Shown piece after piece: positions 8,692-17,797 of a stretch of 64,000 bases of DNA; position 1 is the stretch's first letter; each line of letters starts with the position of its first letter. A program made the translations under genes and the position numbers. The notes under the pieces were generated by a model. That model was not told where the DNA came from, did no database searches, and saw only the letters and a list, made by a program, of their open reading frames with translations. This DNA comes from Caldilineaceae bacterium. GTDB taxonomy: Bacteria > Chloroflexota > Anaerolineae > Caldilineales > Caldilineaceae. The stretch spans positions 62,001-126,000 of the forward strand of contig JALHQH010000024.1 of NCBI GenBank assembly GCA_022842065.1, read 5' to 3'.

Positions 8692-9447
8692 ATGGCAAAA
8701 AAATTATCCCCCGAGACAGAGATTTATACGATTCTCGACCCAACCAAAATCATTGCCACGGTTGAGCGCTTGAATCGGCGTATTGGCGAGCGGTTTCCCC
8801 ACTCTGGCCTCTTTGGCGTGTCCAAACAGTTATTGGCGGTAGCGCACCAATCCAAGGAACGGGCACAGTATGTGGCGCAGCCACTTTACTGGATTCGGAT
8901 CACGATTGGGCTACTGATTGCCTTGATTGTGGTCGGCGTAATCGGGATGGCTGGGGCGATCGCCTCGATCAATTTTGGTGCGCTCCAGTTTGACTTCTTT
9001 GACTTCATCCAGGCGGTGGAGGCCGGGATCAATGATATTATCTTCCTTGGGGCCGGCATCTTCTTTTTGGTGACAATCGAGGTGCGCTATAAACGGCGCC
9101 GGGCGTTGCAAGCGCTCAACGAGTTACGGGCCATCGCCCATGTCATCGACATGCATCAGTTGACCAAAGATCCTGAATATGTGCTAGGCCGCGGCGAGGC
9201 GACCCCCTCTTCGCCCGAGCGCACGATGAGTGCGTATGAGTTGGGGCGCTATCTTGACTATTGTAGCGAAATGCTCGCCCTCGCGGGTAAGTTGGCTGCG
9301 CTTTATACCCAACGCTTTGATGATGGCGTCGTCCTCGATTCGGTGAATGAGATCGAATCGTTGACCACTGATCTTTCGCGCAAAATCTGGCAGAAGCTCA
9401 TGATTCTGCATGCCGCCGCCAATGTTGCCCAGGCCGATAGTCGCTAA
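8692..9447 (+). CDS. Conserved membrane protein of unknown function, two transmembrane helices
   Basis: A 251-residue protein preceded by AGGAG seven bases before its ATG. About 65 N-terminal residues, mostly helical and cytoplasmic, precede a helix at about 69-94 (IGLLIALIVVGVIGMAGAIA) and a second at about 112-132 (IIFLGAGIFFLVTIEV), then a soluble, positively charged C-terminal region with ALQALNELRAIAHVIDMHQL and a conserved-looking helix around SAYELGRYLDYCSEMLALAG. No enzymatic motif is apparent. I do not recognise a named family. The stop lies four bases from the stop of the convergent kinase gene, so these two genes end tail to tail with no room for a terminator. Confidence 0.75.
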   Translation: MAKKLSPETEIYTILDPTKIIATVERLNRRIGERFPHSGLFGVSKQLLAVAHQSKERAQYVAQPLYWIRITIGLLIALIVVGVIGMAGAIASINFGALQFDFFDFIQAVEAGINDIIFLGAGIFFLVTIEVRYKRRRALQALNELRAIAHVIDMHQLTKDPEYVLGRGEATPSSPERTMSAYELGRYLDYCSEMLALAGKLAALYTQRFDDGVVLDSVNEIESLTTDLSRKIWQKLMILHAAANVAQADSR

Positions 9448-9451
9448 GCGC

Positions 9452-10690
9452 TTAATGCAAGTTTGCCGGTGCGGAAGGTGAGAGAGCGGCGGTCCTGGCA
9501 TTCTCGCTAGCGAGACCCACGACGCCGTGCTCCCAGCGCACAGGCAGCGAGACCGTTACGGTTGTGCCCACCGCAAGTTGGCTCTCAATCCGAATGGTCC
9601 CGCCATGCAGTTCGACCGCTTGTTGGACAATCGTCAGCCCCAATCCTGTACCAGCGATCGACTCAGCATTAGAACCACGCTGAAAAGGTTCAAACAGATG
9701 GGCCAGATCAAGGTCAGGAATACCCATGCCTTGATCCTGGATCTGGAAGTGACAGACAGTGTGGTCATGGGTTAGCGTAAGCTGTACAGCACGATCGCGT
9801 GCAGAAAATTTCAGGGCATTGGAGAGCAAATTGGTAATGATCTGACGCAACAGGCGCGGATCAACCATGACGAGTCCCGTGCCATTACTGGTGAAGTGAA
9901 TCGGCCGTCTAGCCCCATGAATCAAGCGACTATCATCAACGATCTGCTGCAGAAACAGGTTGATATCAAGCGGTTCGGCTTTGAATTCAAGGCTATCGTT
10001 TTCGATCTGTGCGATCACCAGAATATCGTCGAGCATTTGCAGCAATAGACGTGCGGAAGCTTCGATATGATTCAGATGGGTGAGACGGCGTTCATCACTC
10101 AGGTGGCTACCATAGTCGCGCAAGAGACTATTGGTCAGGAGAATACTTGAGAGTGGGCCACGAAAATCATGCGAAAACATGGCGACCAATTTGGTCTTTA
10201 GTAGACGGCGCGCATGTTCCTCGGTCAATGCGTGCTGCAGTTCCGCCCGCTGCTGTTGGCGTTCTTGTTCTTGCAAACCTTTTTTTTGCAACCGTGTCTG
10301 AATCGCCTGCAACAGTTCCAAGCGGGTGAACGGCTTGGTGATATAATCGTCGGCCCCCAGATTCATACCCTTGCGGACATCTTCATAGGAGGCACGGGCC
10401 GTAACAAAGATGAAAGGAATACTTGCCGTTGCAGGATTAGTGTGTACCTCTAAGAGTACGCCATAACCGTCCAGGCGTGGCATGGTAATATCACAGATAA
10501 TTAGATCAGGCAGTTGACGCAAGGCAGCTTCAACACCACTGATGCCATCGGCAACGCAGGTGGCCTGATAGCCTTCAAAAGTCAACCATTCCACTACTTC
10601 CTCACGCAGTAGGGTTTCATCTTCAATCACTAAGATTTTGGCGGCTCGGTTGGTCTCTGTCTCGGTTTGCGCTGTGCGCTTTTGTGACAC
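9452..10690 (-). CDS. Response-regulator/histidine-kinase hybrid with N-terminal receiver
   Basis: A 412-residue soluble protein. A receiver domain occupies residues about 20-135 with the phospho-acceptor Asp in LIICDITMP, the Thr switch in FVTARAS and the Lys in ITKPF. A coiled-coil linker rich in Gln/Glu follows, then a HisKA domain with the phospho-histidine in FSHDFRGPLSS near residue 175, and a HATPase_c domain with N-box ITNLLSNALKFS, G1 DQGMGIP and G2 GTGLGLTIV. The receiver precedes the kinase, so it likely takes phosphate from another kinase and modulates its own kinase core. It is transcribed after the large PAS/GAF kinase (gap 26 bases), its probable partner. Confidence 0.93.
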   Translation of the reverse strand: MSQKRTAQTETETNRAAKILVIEDETLLREEVVEWLTFEGYQATCVADGISGVEAALRQLPDLIICDITMPRLDGYGVLLEVHTNPATASIPFIFVTARASYEDVRKGMNLGADDYITKPFTRLELLQAIQTRLQKKGLQEQERQQQRAELQHALTEEHARRLLKTKLVAMFSHDFRGPLSSILLTNSLLRDYGSHLSDERRLTHLNHIEASARLLLQMLDDILVIAQIENDSLEFKAEPLDINLFLQQIVDDSRLIHGARRPIHFTSNGTGLVMVDPRLLRQIITNLLSNALKFSARDRAVQLTLTHDHTVCHFQIQDQGMGIPDLDLAHLFEPFQRGSNAESIAGTGLGLTIVQQAVELHGGTIRIESQLAVGTTVTVSLPVRWEHGVVGLASENARTAALSPSAPANLH

Positions 10691-10716
10691 GGGGTGTTCT
10701 CCTCTTTAAGGTAAAA

Positions 10717-13700
10717 TTACTGCACCGGCAGTTGCGACGCCGTCGGAATCGTGAGCGTAAAGACCGTCCCCACATCCACTTCACTTTCTACCATGATCTG
10801 CCCACCATGTAGTTCAACCGACTCTTTAACAATTGTCAACCCTAGCCCTGTACCGGTGATCGTGCCGACATTCGTCGCGCGGTGGAATGGCTCAAAGAGG
10901 TGGGGGAGATCGGCGGCTGGGATCCCCATGCCGTTATCTGCCACACGTAGTGTGAAGCCAGCGGTTTGATAGGTTAACTCGATGGTAACGGGCTTATGGT
11001 CGGCTGAGTATTTGACGGCATTAGAGACTAAATTGTTAATCATCTGGCGCATGAGTTTCTTGTCCAGCTTTACCTCGCGCAGGGGATCGGCACAGTGGTA
11101 GTTCAGCCATTGGCGCACATCGGGCCGGCTCTGGAACTCATCGATCACGCTTCGGCAGAGCCCGTCGAGGTTAAGCCAGACTGGATTGAATTCTGCTCGC
11201 CGCGCCTGCAGGCGCGCCAATTGCAAGACATCCTCCATAATATCTTTCAGATAACCAATTTGGATTTGCATCTTTTGTAAACGCTGGTCTATCTGTGCTT
11301 CGGTCATCTGCGGGCGATACGCACTTAGTGATTCAGTGAGGGCAAGGATCGTCGCCAATGGGGTGCGGAACTCATGTGACGCCATCGATACAAAGCGCGA
11401 TTTCAGTTCATTGAGTTCGACTTCCTTGGCCAGCGCTGCGCGCAGGGTACTCTCAGCCTGCTTCTGAAGCGTAATATCGGAGATAACCGCAAAACTGCCG
11501 GTCACTTCCCCCTGTTCATTCAGCAAAGGGGAGGCGGCGATCAGGAGATTAACGGGCTGCCCATCTTTACGGGTAACAGCCAGCTCATACGAGCTGCTCT
11601 CGCCATTGCGGCGGACCGCACGGTGTGCGTCGATCTGCGCGGCATTGGTGGGATCAACATAAGTATAGGAAGTAGTGCCGATTAGCTCAGCACGTGAATA
11701 ACCGAGCAATTCACAAAAACGATCATTCACATAGGTAATGCACTCATCCTGATCATAAATCGCAAAGCCACCACGCATCGTTTCAATCAGGAAGCGATGT
11801 TTTTCCTCACTTTGGCGGAGTGCATCTTCGGCACGCTTGCGCTCTGTCACATTGCGTGATGAGGTGATAAATTCAAGCAGTTCGCCACTCTGTGCATCAT
11901 AAATACTCTGCCCCGACACCTCGAGCCAGAGATAGTGCCCCTGTTTATGCCGGAAACGCATCACAACCGGCCCCGGGCCTGTTTGCTGCAGGGCAGCGGC
12001 ATGCACGCCCTGGGCAATGGCAAGATCGTCGGGGTGGATCAAATTAAAAGCCGATTGCCCAAGTAATTCTTCGGGGGTATACCCCAGTGTGCCTTGGCTC
12101 GAAGGCGAAACATAGGTGTAGATACCAGCCAAGTTGATACAGATCACCAGATCGCTGACATGCTCAGCCAGCAGGCGATAGTGCGACTCACGTATGCGCA
12201 GAGCATCTTGGGCGGCTTTCAGCTCCGTAATATCATGGTTGACGGCAACGACACCAAAGGGAATCCCCCGATCATCCTTTAGGAGCGTTACGGAACTAAG
12301 GAAAGAAAGATCGGTCCCATCCTTATGGCGTTGAATGACTTCCCCGCGCCACCAACCCTGCTGATAAAGTTCGCGCAGATTGCGTGTCGTCGTTGCGCTG
12401 GAAGGGTAACGCGTTTCCAACACCTCGGCCACCCGTTTACCGATCACCTCTGCGGCACGCCAACCGTAAATTGCTTCGGCCGCAGGATTCCAACTCTGGA
12501 TCGACATTTGCAGATCGGTGGCAATCACGGCGTCATGCACCGTTTGCTGCAAGCTGGCATGGTAGCGGAGTTGGCGTTCACGCGCCTTACGTTCCGTGAT
12601 ATCGCGCGTGATGCCAACTAAACCGACGATCTCGCCCGTTAGGTTACGCACGGGCACCTTATTAGAGAGCGCCCAGGTAAAGCCACCACTATAGCCCACC
12701 GATGGCTGTTCATGATCAAGCAAAGGCTCGGCATGCCGAAAGATCTGTTCTTCTTCATTCCAAAATTGCTCGGCCATCTCGGTCGGAAAGAGGTCATAAT
12801 CAGTCTTACCCAGCAGTTCATCGGGGGTATGATAGCCACGGGCCTGAGCATGGGCGATATTACTCAGGACAAAACGATGTTGCCGATCTTTGGCATAGAT
12901 ATAATCGGGGACAGCATCAATGAGGGTGCGCAACAAATTGCGTTCTTCGGCCAGCGCCGCTTGCATCGATTGCAATTCAAGGGTACGTGCAGCAACGCGC
13001 GCTTCAAGGCGAGTGGCATGATAGGCATTTTCCAGCGCCAGCGCAGCATAGCGCGCGAAGGCAGTGAGTTTGTCCACATCGCGCTGGGCAAAGTGATCAG
13101 GTTGCGCGCTATCGGCAATCAGCACGCCCACCACGTCGCCCCGCACTTCGATCGGCACACCAATCGATGAACGAATCCCGCTGTTAACAGCCAGTGGTGT
13201 CCAGCGGGTGGCGACTTTAGTATCAGCAATGAGATAGGGTTGGCGGCTGGTTAGCACATCACCAGCCGTGGTGGCAGCCAGCGGAAAGGTATAATCTTGC
13301 AGCGTGGCGGCAGCTTCAAGTGTAAAGCCGCGCAAATAGGCAACGCGCCCAGCTGTGCCTTCAGCTAGGATAATGCTGCCGGCATCGCTAGGCACCACCA
13401 TTGCCGCCGAAGCGAGAATTTGTCCCATCACTTGGGCAACATCAAGTGAACTAGTCAACGCGACCAGGCTATCACGCATAGCCTCGGCGAAAAGACGCTG
13501 TTCATGTTCGGCCTCTTCGGCCAATTTGCGGCTGGTAATATCGCGTCCGACCCCTTGATAAGCAATGATCGCGCCAGCATCATCGACAATTAACCGATCA
13601 GTCCAGTGGAACCAGCGATGTGAACCATTTGTCAATAACAAGGGATTTTCGAAAGTGACAATTGGCTGTGCTACGCTGAGCGCGGCAAGATTGGCAATCA

Positions 13701-13998
13701 CCTGTTCGTGATAGGCAGGCGCAACCCCGTCAAGTAGGTTGCAACCAACCATCTCGGCCGGAGATTTATCAAAGAGTGCCGCATAGGGTTGATTAACATA
13801 GGTCAGGGTTAAGTCAGGTTGATAGCGGCAGATCAGATCGGTTTGATCTTCAACAACACGTTGATAGTGCCCCTCACTGGTCAGCAGTGGTGGTTTGGCT
13901 TGGGCCAGGTACGCCTCAGGTTCAACCGTAAGGTGCGCGGGCGCGCCGTCATTTGGTACTGCTTGCCCGACCGATGGTGCTGTAAACGAAGTAGCCAT
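10717..13998 (-). CDS. Multi-PAS/GAF sensor histidine kinase
   Basis: A 1093-residue cytoplasmic sensor kinase without an evident membrane helix. Order of domains: PAS (about 43-160, ending GVGRDITSRK), GAF (about 175-335, RSSIGVPIEVRGDVVGVLI), then four PAS domains (about 358-475, 482-600, 605-730 and 730-850, each ending in a DITE/NVTE/DITL-type PAC end), HisKA with the histidine in MASHEFRTPLATI near residue 876, and HATPase_c (INNLVSNAVKYS, DNGMGIP, GTGLGLTIV). PAS and GAF domains bind small ligands such as haem, flavin or cyclic nucleotides; no ligand can be assigned. It is the first gene of a leftward pair with the receiver-kinase and is divergent from the NarL-type regulator at 14340, suggesting one signalling unit. 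Confidence 0.93.
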   Translation of the reverse strand: MATSFTAPSVGQAVPNDGAPAHLTVEPEAYLAQAKPPLLTSEGHYQRVVEDQTDLICRYQPDLTLTYVNQPYAALFDKSPAEMVGCNLLDGVAPAYHEQVIANLAALSVAQPIVTFENPLLLTNGSHRWFHWTDRLIVDDAGAIIAYQGVGRDITSRKLAEEAEHEQRLFAEAMRDSLVALTSSLDVAQVMGQILASAAMVVPSDAGSIILAEGTAGRVAYLRGFTLEAAATLQDYTFPLAATTAGDVLTSRQPYLIADTKVATRWTPLAVNSGIRSSIGVPIEVRGDVVGVLIADSAQPDHFAQRDVDKLTAFARYAALALENAYHATRLEARVAARTLELQSMQAALAEERNLLRTLIDAVPDYIYAKDRQHRFVLSNIAHAQARGYHTPDELLGKTDYDLFPTEMAEQFWNEEEQIFRHAEPLLDHEQPSVGYSGGFTWALSNKVPVRNLTGEIVGLVGITRDITERKARERQLRYHASLQQTVHDAVIATDLQMSIQSWNPAAEAIYGWRAAEVIGKRVAEVLETRYPSSATTTRNLRELYQQGWWRGEVIQRHKDGTDLSFLSSVTLLKDDRGIPFGVVAVNHDITELKAAQDALRIRESHYRLLAEHVSDLVICINLAGIYTYVSPSSQGTLGYTPEELLGQSAFNLIHPDDLAIAQGVHAAALQQTGPGPVVMRFRHKQGHYLWLEVSGQSIYDAQSGELLEFITSSRNVTERKRAEDALRQSEEKHRFLIETMRGGFAIYDQDECITYVNDRFCELLGYSRAELIGTTSYTYVDPTNAAQIDAHRAVRRNGESSSYELAVTRKDGQPVNLLIAASPLLNEQGEVTGSFAVISDITLQKQAESTLRAALAKEVELNELKSRFVSMASHEFRTPLATILALTESLSAYRPQMTEAQIDQRLQKMQIQIGYLKDIMEDVLQLARLQARRAEFNPVWLNLDGLCRSVIDEFQSRPDVRQWLNYHCADPLREVKLDKKLMRQMINNLVSNAVKYSADHKPVTIELTYQTAGFTLRVADNGMGIPAADLPHLFEPFHRATNVGTITGTGLGLTIVKESVELHGGQIMVESEVDVGTVFTLTIPTASQLPVQ

Positions 13999-14339
13999 AA
14001 CAATTAATCTGCTCCCACCCCAGTGACGTAATCCATTGCTCTATACCATATATAAAACTTACGTATATGTCAATAGCAATCAACTACAATTAGATAGTTT
14101 GGTCGCAGGTGACTGTCACCGACACGGGTTGCTAGATGGGCAAGGGGACAGGTGCAGAGTGCATAGAGTACTTCGGTACTATGTACAAAGCAGGGGTAGC
14201 TTGATAAGTTGTGTACCAGTTGCACAAGCAAAAGGCGGGAAGCGCAGTCACCAAGCAGAGCAATAGACTGATGGACAGCGGGTGGCAGCGCGGCAAGCAC
14301 CGATCAATCCGTTCACAATCACCAAGAAGGACTGACAAA
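13999..14339. other. Divergent control region between kinase and NarL-type regulator
   Basis: A 341-base AT-rich gap separates two divergent signalling genes. It holds the leftward promoter listed separately, an exact small palindrome GGTGA-CTG-TCACC at 14108-14120 that could be an operator, and the AGAAGG ribosome site of the rightward regulator at about 14324. No convincing rightward promoter box pair and no small gene is seen. Confidence 0.5.
14045..14073 (-). promoter_or_regulatory. Candidate sigma70-type promoter for the PAS/GAF kinase operon
   Basis: On the minus strand an exact TTGACA (plus 14068-14073), a 17-base spacer and TATGGT (plus 14045-14050, four of six matches) lie about 50 bases before the kinase ATG at 13998. 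The surroundings are strongly AT-rich. Confidence 0.55.
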
Positions 14340-14990
14340 ATGAAGGGCAATGAAGCAATTCGTGTAATGATCGCAGATGATCATGCAATCGTGCGTACGG
14401 GCCTCATTGCGGTGTTACACAGCTGTGGAGGGTTCGAGCTAGTCGGAGAGGCAAGCAATGGGCTAGAAGCAGTAGAAATGGCAGCACTTACCCATCCGGA
14501 TGTGATCTTGATGGATCTCACCATGCCGAAGATGGATGGGCCGACTGCCATCCGGCTCATCAGTGAAAAAGCACCAGAAAGCAAGATTTTGATTCTCACC
14601 AGCCACAAAGAAGAAAAGTTGATTCAGCAGGCACTTAGCGCAGGGGCGGCCGGCTACTTGCTCAAAGAGATTGAAACCCGTGAATTAGCAGCTGCGATCC
14701 GCACCGTCTACAACGGTGATCTCGTCTTGGCACCAGAAGCAGCGCGCTTACTGGTACAAACGGCAAGCCAGCATGGTAAGCTAGTGCTGGGCAGCGATCT
14801 AACCAAACGGGAGCATGATGTGTTAGGGTTGCTGGTAAAAGGTTACAATAATAGCCAAATTGCCCAGGCACTGGTGTTGAGTCGGGCAACCATCAAACTA
14901 CATGTCAGCAATATTCTCGCCAAATTACAGGCCGCCAGTCGGACAGAGGCGGTCGCCATTGCCCTACGCTGCAATCTTTTGACGGAGTGA
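14340..14990 (+). CDS. NarL/FixJ-family two-component response regulator
   Basis: The 217-residue protein starts at 14340, where ATG follows AGAAGG; the frame is open further upstream, but the receiver fold begins eight residues after this methionine. The receiver domain shows IADDH, the phospho-acceptor Asp in VILMDLTMP, the switch Thr in LILTSH and the Lys in LLKEIE. A LuxR-type helix-turn-helix fills about residues 150-213 (LTKREHDVLGLLVKG, then ATIKLHVSNILAKLQ). It binds DNA on phosphorylation. The two kinases encoded divergently next to it are its likely partners. A strong intrinsic terminator follows immediately. Confidence 0.95.
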   Translation: MKGNEAIRVMIADDHAIVRTGLIAVLHSCGGFELVGEASNGLEAVEMAALTHPDVILMDLTMPKMDGPTAIRLISEKAPESKILILTSHKEEKLIQQALSAGAAGYLLKEIETRELAAAIRTVYNGDLVLAPEAARLLVQTASQHGKLVLGSDLTKREHDVLGLLVKGYNNSQIAQALVLSRATIKLHVSNILAKLQAASRTEAVAIALRCNLLTE

Positions 14991-15039
14991 ATAAAAGGGC
15001 CGATGCCTGTTACTGCTTGTCATCGGCCCTTTTATTTCG
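14990..15039. terminator. Bidirectional intrinsic terminator
   Basis: Arms 14990-15005 and 15021-15036 are perfectly complementary over 16 bases (AATAAAAGGGCCGATG and complement), with a 15-base loop. Runs of A before and T after the GC core (CCCTTTTATTTC) make it work on both strands. It ends the regulator gene and also lies just past the end of the leftward spoVR gene at 15076. Confidence 0.9.
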
Positions 15040-15075
15040 TCGCAGTAACGACTACCCCGCGCAAAGCATTAAAGA

Positions 15076-17796
15076 TTAGCGCGTATTGGTCGGTCGGAGC
15101 AGCCGTTGTTCATGGACAGACCCATTGTAGGAGAGCAGGGCAGGCCCCTTTTCACTGGCAATCGTCTCCAGATGCACGGGCCGGCCCCAAAGCGCTTGCA
15201 AATTTTCCAGCGTAGCCGCGGCATAGTCTGGTCGCAAGTCCACTGACTCCCAGCGATGGATTAGATAGAGTTCACCACGATTCTGATAATTGGCATTGAC
15301 GACTTCGATCAGTGGCTCACCAAAATTAGTCAGGTTAAAGAGCAACTGCTGTTTAATGTCCTGGAAATCACGCCCTTCAATTTCATAAGCTTTGAGTTGC
15401 GGATTGTAGCGATAGTTAAAGAGCCGTTGCTCCTGGGCGAATTCCTCGGTCAGAAAAGTATCAATGAAGCCCACATCGTTGTAAATGCGCCGCACTTCAA
15501 AGATCTTTTCGCGCCCCAACCCTAACTTCCGATCCCAATTGGCGCGCTCCTGCGCATTGTCACAGTCTTCATATTCCGGCCCAAACGCGCCACGATTCCA
15601 GCGATCCTCCACATGGCGCAACAACTCAATGCCCATCTTGTAAGGGTTCAGCCGCCCTGGTGAAGTCGCCAGTGTGCCAGAGTGATGATCGGCATAGTCG
15701 ATCAGTTCACTGCCATCAAGCACAAAACGGGTCATAATCTGTGAATGCCAGTAAGAGTTATGGTTAACCAAGCCATTCGCAACATAACAGTGAGTATCGG
15801 TCACGGAAATATCATAGACTGTTGCGCAGCCGGCTTCCAAGTGCTCAACTTCATCCACCCAATCTTCTACCTTGAACCATTGGCGCTCCTTGACATAATC
15901 CAAGAGTTTATCCTGTTTCCGCGTTAAACCAAAGCCAATTTTCTCGGCAAAACGTAGCGCACTCTTTCCAGTTATGTGTACATGCCAGCAGTCATCACGC
16001 TGTAAACGGCGGCGTGAAAGTATATTAAATTGTAGCAACATGAGTTGAATTTGTGCACTCATCGTCGTACTGGCCGTGCTAAGAATCACACCTTGTTCAC
16101 CGGCATACCCATCACAATCAAAGTAGGCTTGCAAATAAGCACGAACAACCGCCTCGGGTGATCGCAAAACCAGATCTGGCACCGTCTTTCGCCTTGCGGA
16201 TACACCTTCAGTTAGGCCCATCCAGCGTAACAAATCATTTAGTGTCTGTGAGTAGAAGATCACGCGCCAGCGGTTCTTATCGCGCCGACGTACTGGCTCA
16301 AGATTAAACAATTTACGGCCTAAATCCATAAACCGGTCAGCTTGTTCATCGTCACCTGTTGTTAAACCTAGTTCCCGATTGGTGCAACTGATATGACCAT
16401 CACCAATCAGATACCCCAAAAAGGCAGCAAAATCAGCGTCGAGATGAGTAGGGATTTGTAAGGTAGCTCGTGAATTCATCATGTAGGACAAGCTGATTCG
16501 CTCGACTTCATAGACCGCAAGTGCCTGGTCAATCTCAACGGCGCGACGACTGGCAACAGTCCGATCACGATGACGAATAACACTTGACAAATGTACGCCG
16601 GCTTGCTGTGCGACATCATGCAGTGTCATGCGGCGTAAGGGTTGCCAGTTAATTGGTTGCAATGTTTGCGGCCAAGGTGCATGGGTCCGAGCAACTTCTA
16701 AAACATCACCGATCTTCAGTTGATCAAGCCGTCGCCACTCGCCATTCGGCAATCGAATACGATGTGTCGTTGATCCTTCCAGGACAAAACCACGCCGGGT
16801 TGTCATCTTAATGGTTGGTCGATTGTTAAATATTGCCCAATCATACACTTGTTGTGGCTGTGAACCATCGCTGACCTGAACATCTAATCGTACGCCCACT
16901 AAATGATCAAGACGCATTAATCCCTGGTCTGTAGAAACCAAAGTGCTGCCGACCGCACAAGCCCAGCCCTCGTTGAGGATCTTCGTCTGCCGCTGTGGTG
17001 CAAAATAATAGGCCTCTTCGCGGATGATCGCGAGCACATCCTGCTGCCAGGCTTCGAGTGGGGCATTTTCGAGCAGGAAGAGCAGCAGATCCCGTTGGGG
17101 CGTCGCTGGGTAGTCGCGCTCTTTTTGTTTGGCTTCCTTGCGCTCTTGGCGCAGCCGTTCGAGATAAGCCGGCGGATTAATGTAATCATCCATATACCCC
17201 TTACTGCGAATCCGTTCCGGCGCCTTTTCCTCATCCTCATCATGCCCATCCGGGCGCGCTAGCGGCCGTTGGATCCCAGGGCTATGGATGTCGATCAGAT
17301 TTTCCAGGGAAAGAGAGCGATCGACAAAGGCTTCGACGGCTTCCGCCCCATATTTCTCGACATAACGGCGGATGCGCGAACCGTGGTTGGCGGTTTCATC
17401 CAACATGCGCCGGTTGGTATGGGCAAACCAGAGATTGTTCTTAAAAAAGTCGGCATGGGCATAGACATGGGCCATCACCAACTTCTGGTCAATCGGCAGA
17501 TTGCTGGTGAGCAGATAGGCATAACAGGGATCCGTGTTGATCACCAGCTCGTAAATGCGGTGTAAGCCCCAGGCATAACTTTTGCGCATTCGCTCATACT
17601 CCATGCCAAAGCGCCAATGGGGGTAGCGGCTGGGAAAACCATCATACGCCGCCACCTTGTTCATCTGTTCAAAATCGACCATCACAAAGCGCACCTCCGG
17701 GAAATCGAGGCCAACTTCCTGGGCATATCCTTCGATTTTCTCGCGCATTACCTCCAATTCAGGCGGTAAGATGCTCATTTTTACCCGTCGACTCAT
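15076..17796 (-). CDS. spoVR: SpoVR/YcgB-family protein interrupted by an intein
   Basis: The 906-residue precursor joins a 279-residue N-extein, a 401-residue intein and a 226-residue C-extein. The joined exteins give a 505-residue protein, the normal SpoVR/YcgB size (E. coli YcgB is about 510). The insertion falls inside the conserved SpoVR segment, whose halves NEGWA and SYWH would join on splicing. SpoVR proteins form a conserved set with PrkA kinase and a DUF444 protein linked to sporulation, stationary phase and stress; their molecular activity is not settled. Here it is the last of that leftward trio; its ATG follows the DUF444 stop by a single base, indicating coupled translation. An alternative start is the Met at residue 7. 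Without splicing the protein should be inactive. Confidence 0.95.
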   Translation of the reverse strand: MSRRVKMSILPPELEVMREKIEGYAQEVGLDFPEVRFVMVDFEQMNKVAAYDGFPSRYPHWRFGMEYERMRKSYAWGLHRIYELVINTDPCYAYLLTSNLPIDQKLVMAHVYAHADFFKNNLWFAHTNRRMLDETANHGSRIRRYVEKYGAEAVEAFVDRSLSLENLIDIHSPGIQRPLARPDGHDEDEEKAPERIRSKGYMDDYINPPAYLERLRQERKEAKQKERDYPATPQRDLLLFLLENAPLEAWQQDVLAIIREEAYYFAPQRQTKILNEGWACAVGSTLVSTDQGLMRLDHLVGVRLDVQVSDGSQPQQVYDWAIFNNRPTIKMTTRRGFVLEGSTTHRIRLPNGEWRRLDQLKIGDVLEVARTHAPWPQTLQPINWQPLRRMTLHDVAQQAGVHLSSVIRHRDRTVASRRAVEIDQALAVYEVERISLSYMMNSRATLQIPTHLDADFAAFLGYLIGDGHISCTNRELGLTTGDDEQADRFMDLGRKLFNLEPVRRRDKNRWRVIFYSQTLNDLLRWMGLTEGVSARRKTVPDLVLRSPEAVVRAYLQAYFDCDGYAGEQGVILSTASTTMSAQIQLMLLQFNILSRRRLQRDDCWHVHITGKSALRFAEKIGFGLTRKQDKLLDYVKERQWFKVEDWVDEVEHLEAGCATVYDISVTDTHCYVANGLVNHNSYWHSQIMTRFVLDGSELIDYADHHSGTLATSPGRLNPYKMGIELLRHVEDRWNRGAFGPEYEDCDNAQERANWDRKLGLGREKIFEVRRIYNDVGFIDTFLTEEFAQEQRLFNYRYNPQLKAYEIEGRDFQDIKQQLLFNLTNFGEPLIEVVNANYQNRGELYLIHRWESVDLRPDYAAATLENLQALWGRPVHLETIASEKGPALLSYNGSVHEQRLLRPTNTR
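15757..16959 (-). mobile_element. Intein with LAGLIDADG homing endonuclease and LacI-like helix-turn-helix, inside spoVR
   Basis: The 401-residue intein (precursor residues 280-680) starts with Cys (CAVGSTLVSTDQG, block A), has a block-B-like GSTTHRIRLPNGEW near 342-355 with Ser in place of the usual Thr of TxxH, and ends VYDISVTDTHCYVANG followed by LVNHN (blocks F and G). The His-Asn end and Ser at +1 make it a class 1 intein with all main splicing residues. Two LAGLIDADG motifs are intact: FLGYLIGDGH near 457 and LQAYFDCDGYAG near 555. Between the splicing half and the endonuclease, residues about 390-428 (MTLHDVAQQAGVHLSSVIRH onward) look like a LacI-type helix-turn-helix. The element is probably still mobile and self-splicing. 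Confidence 0.93.
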
Positions 17797-17797
17797 G

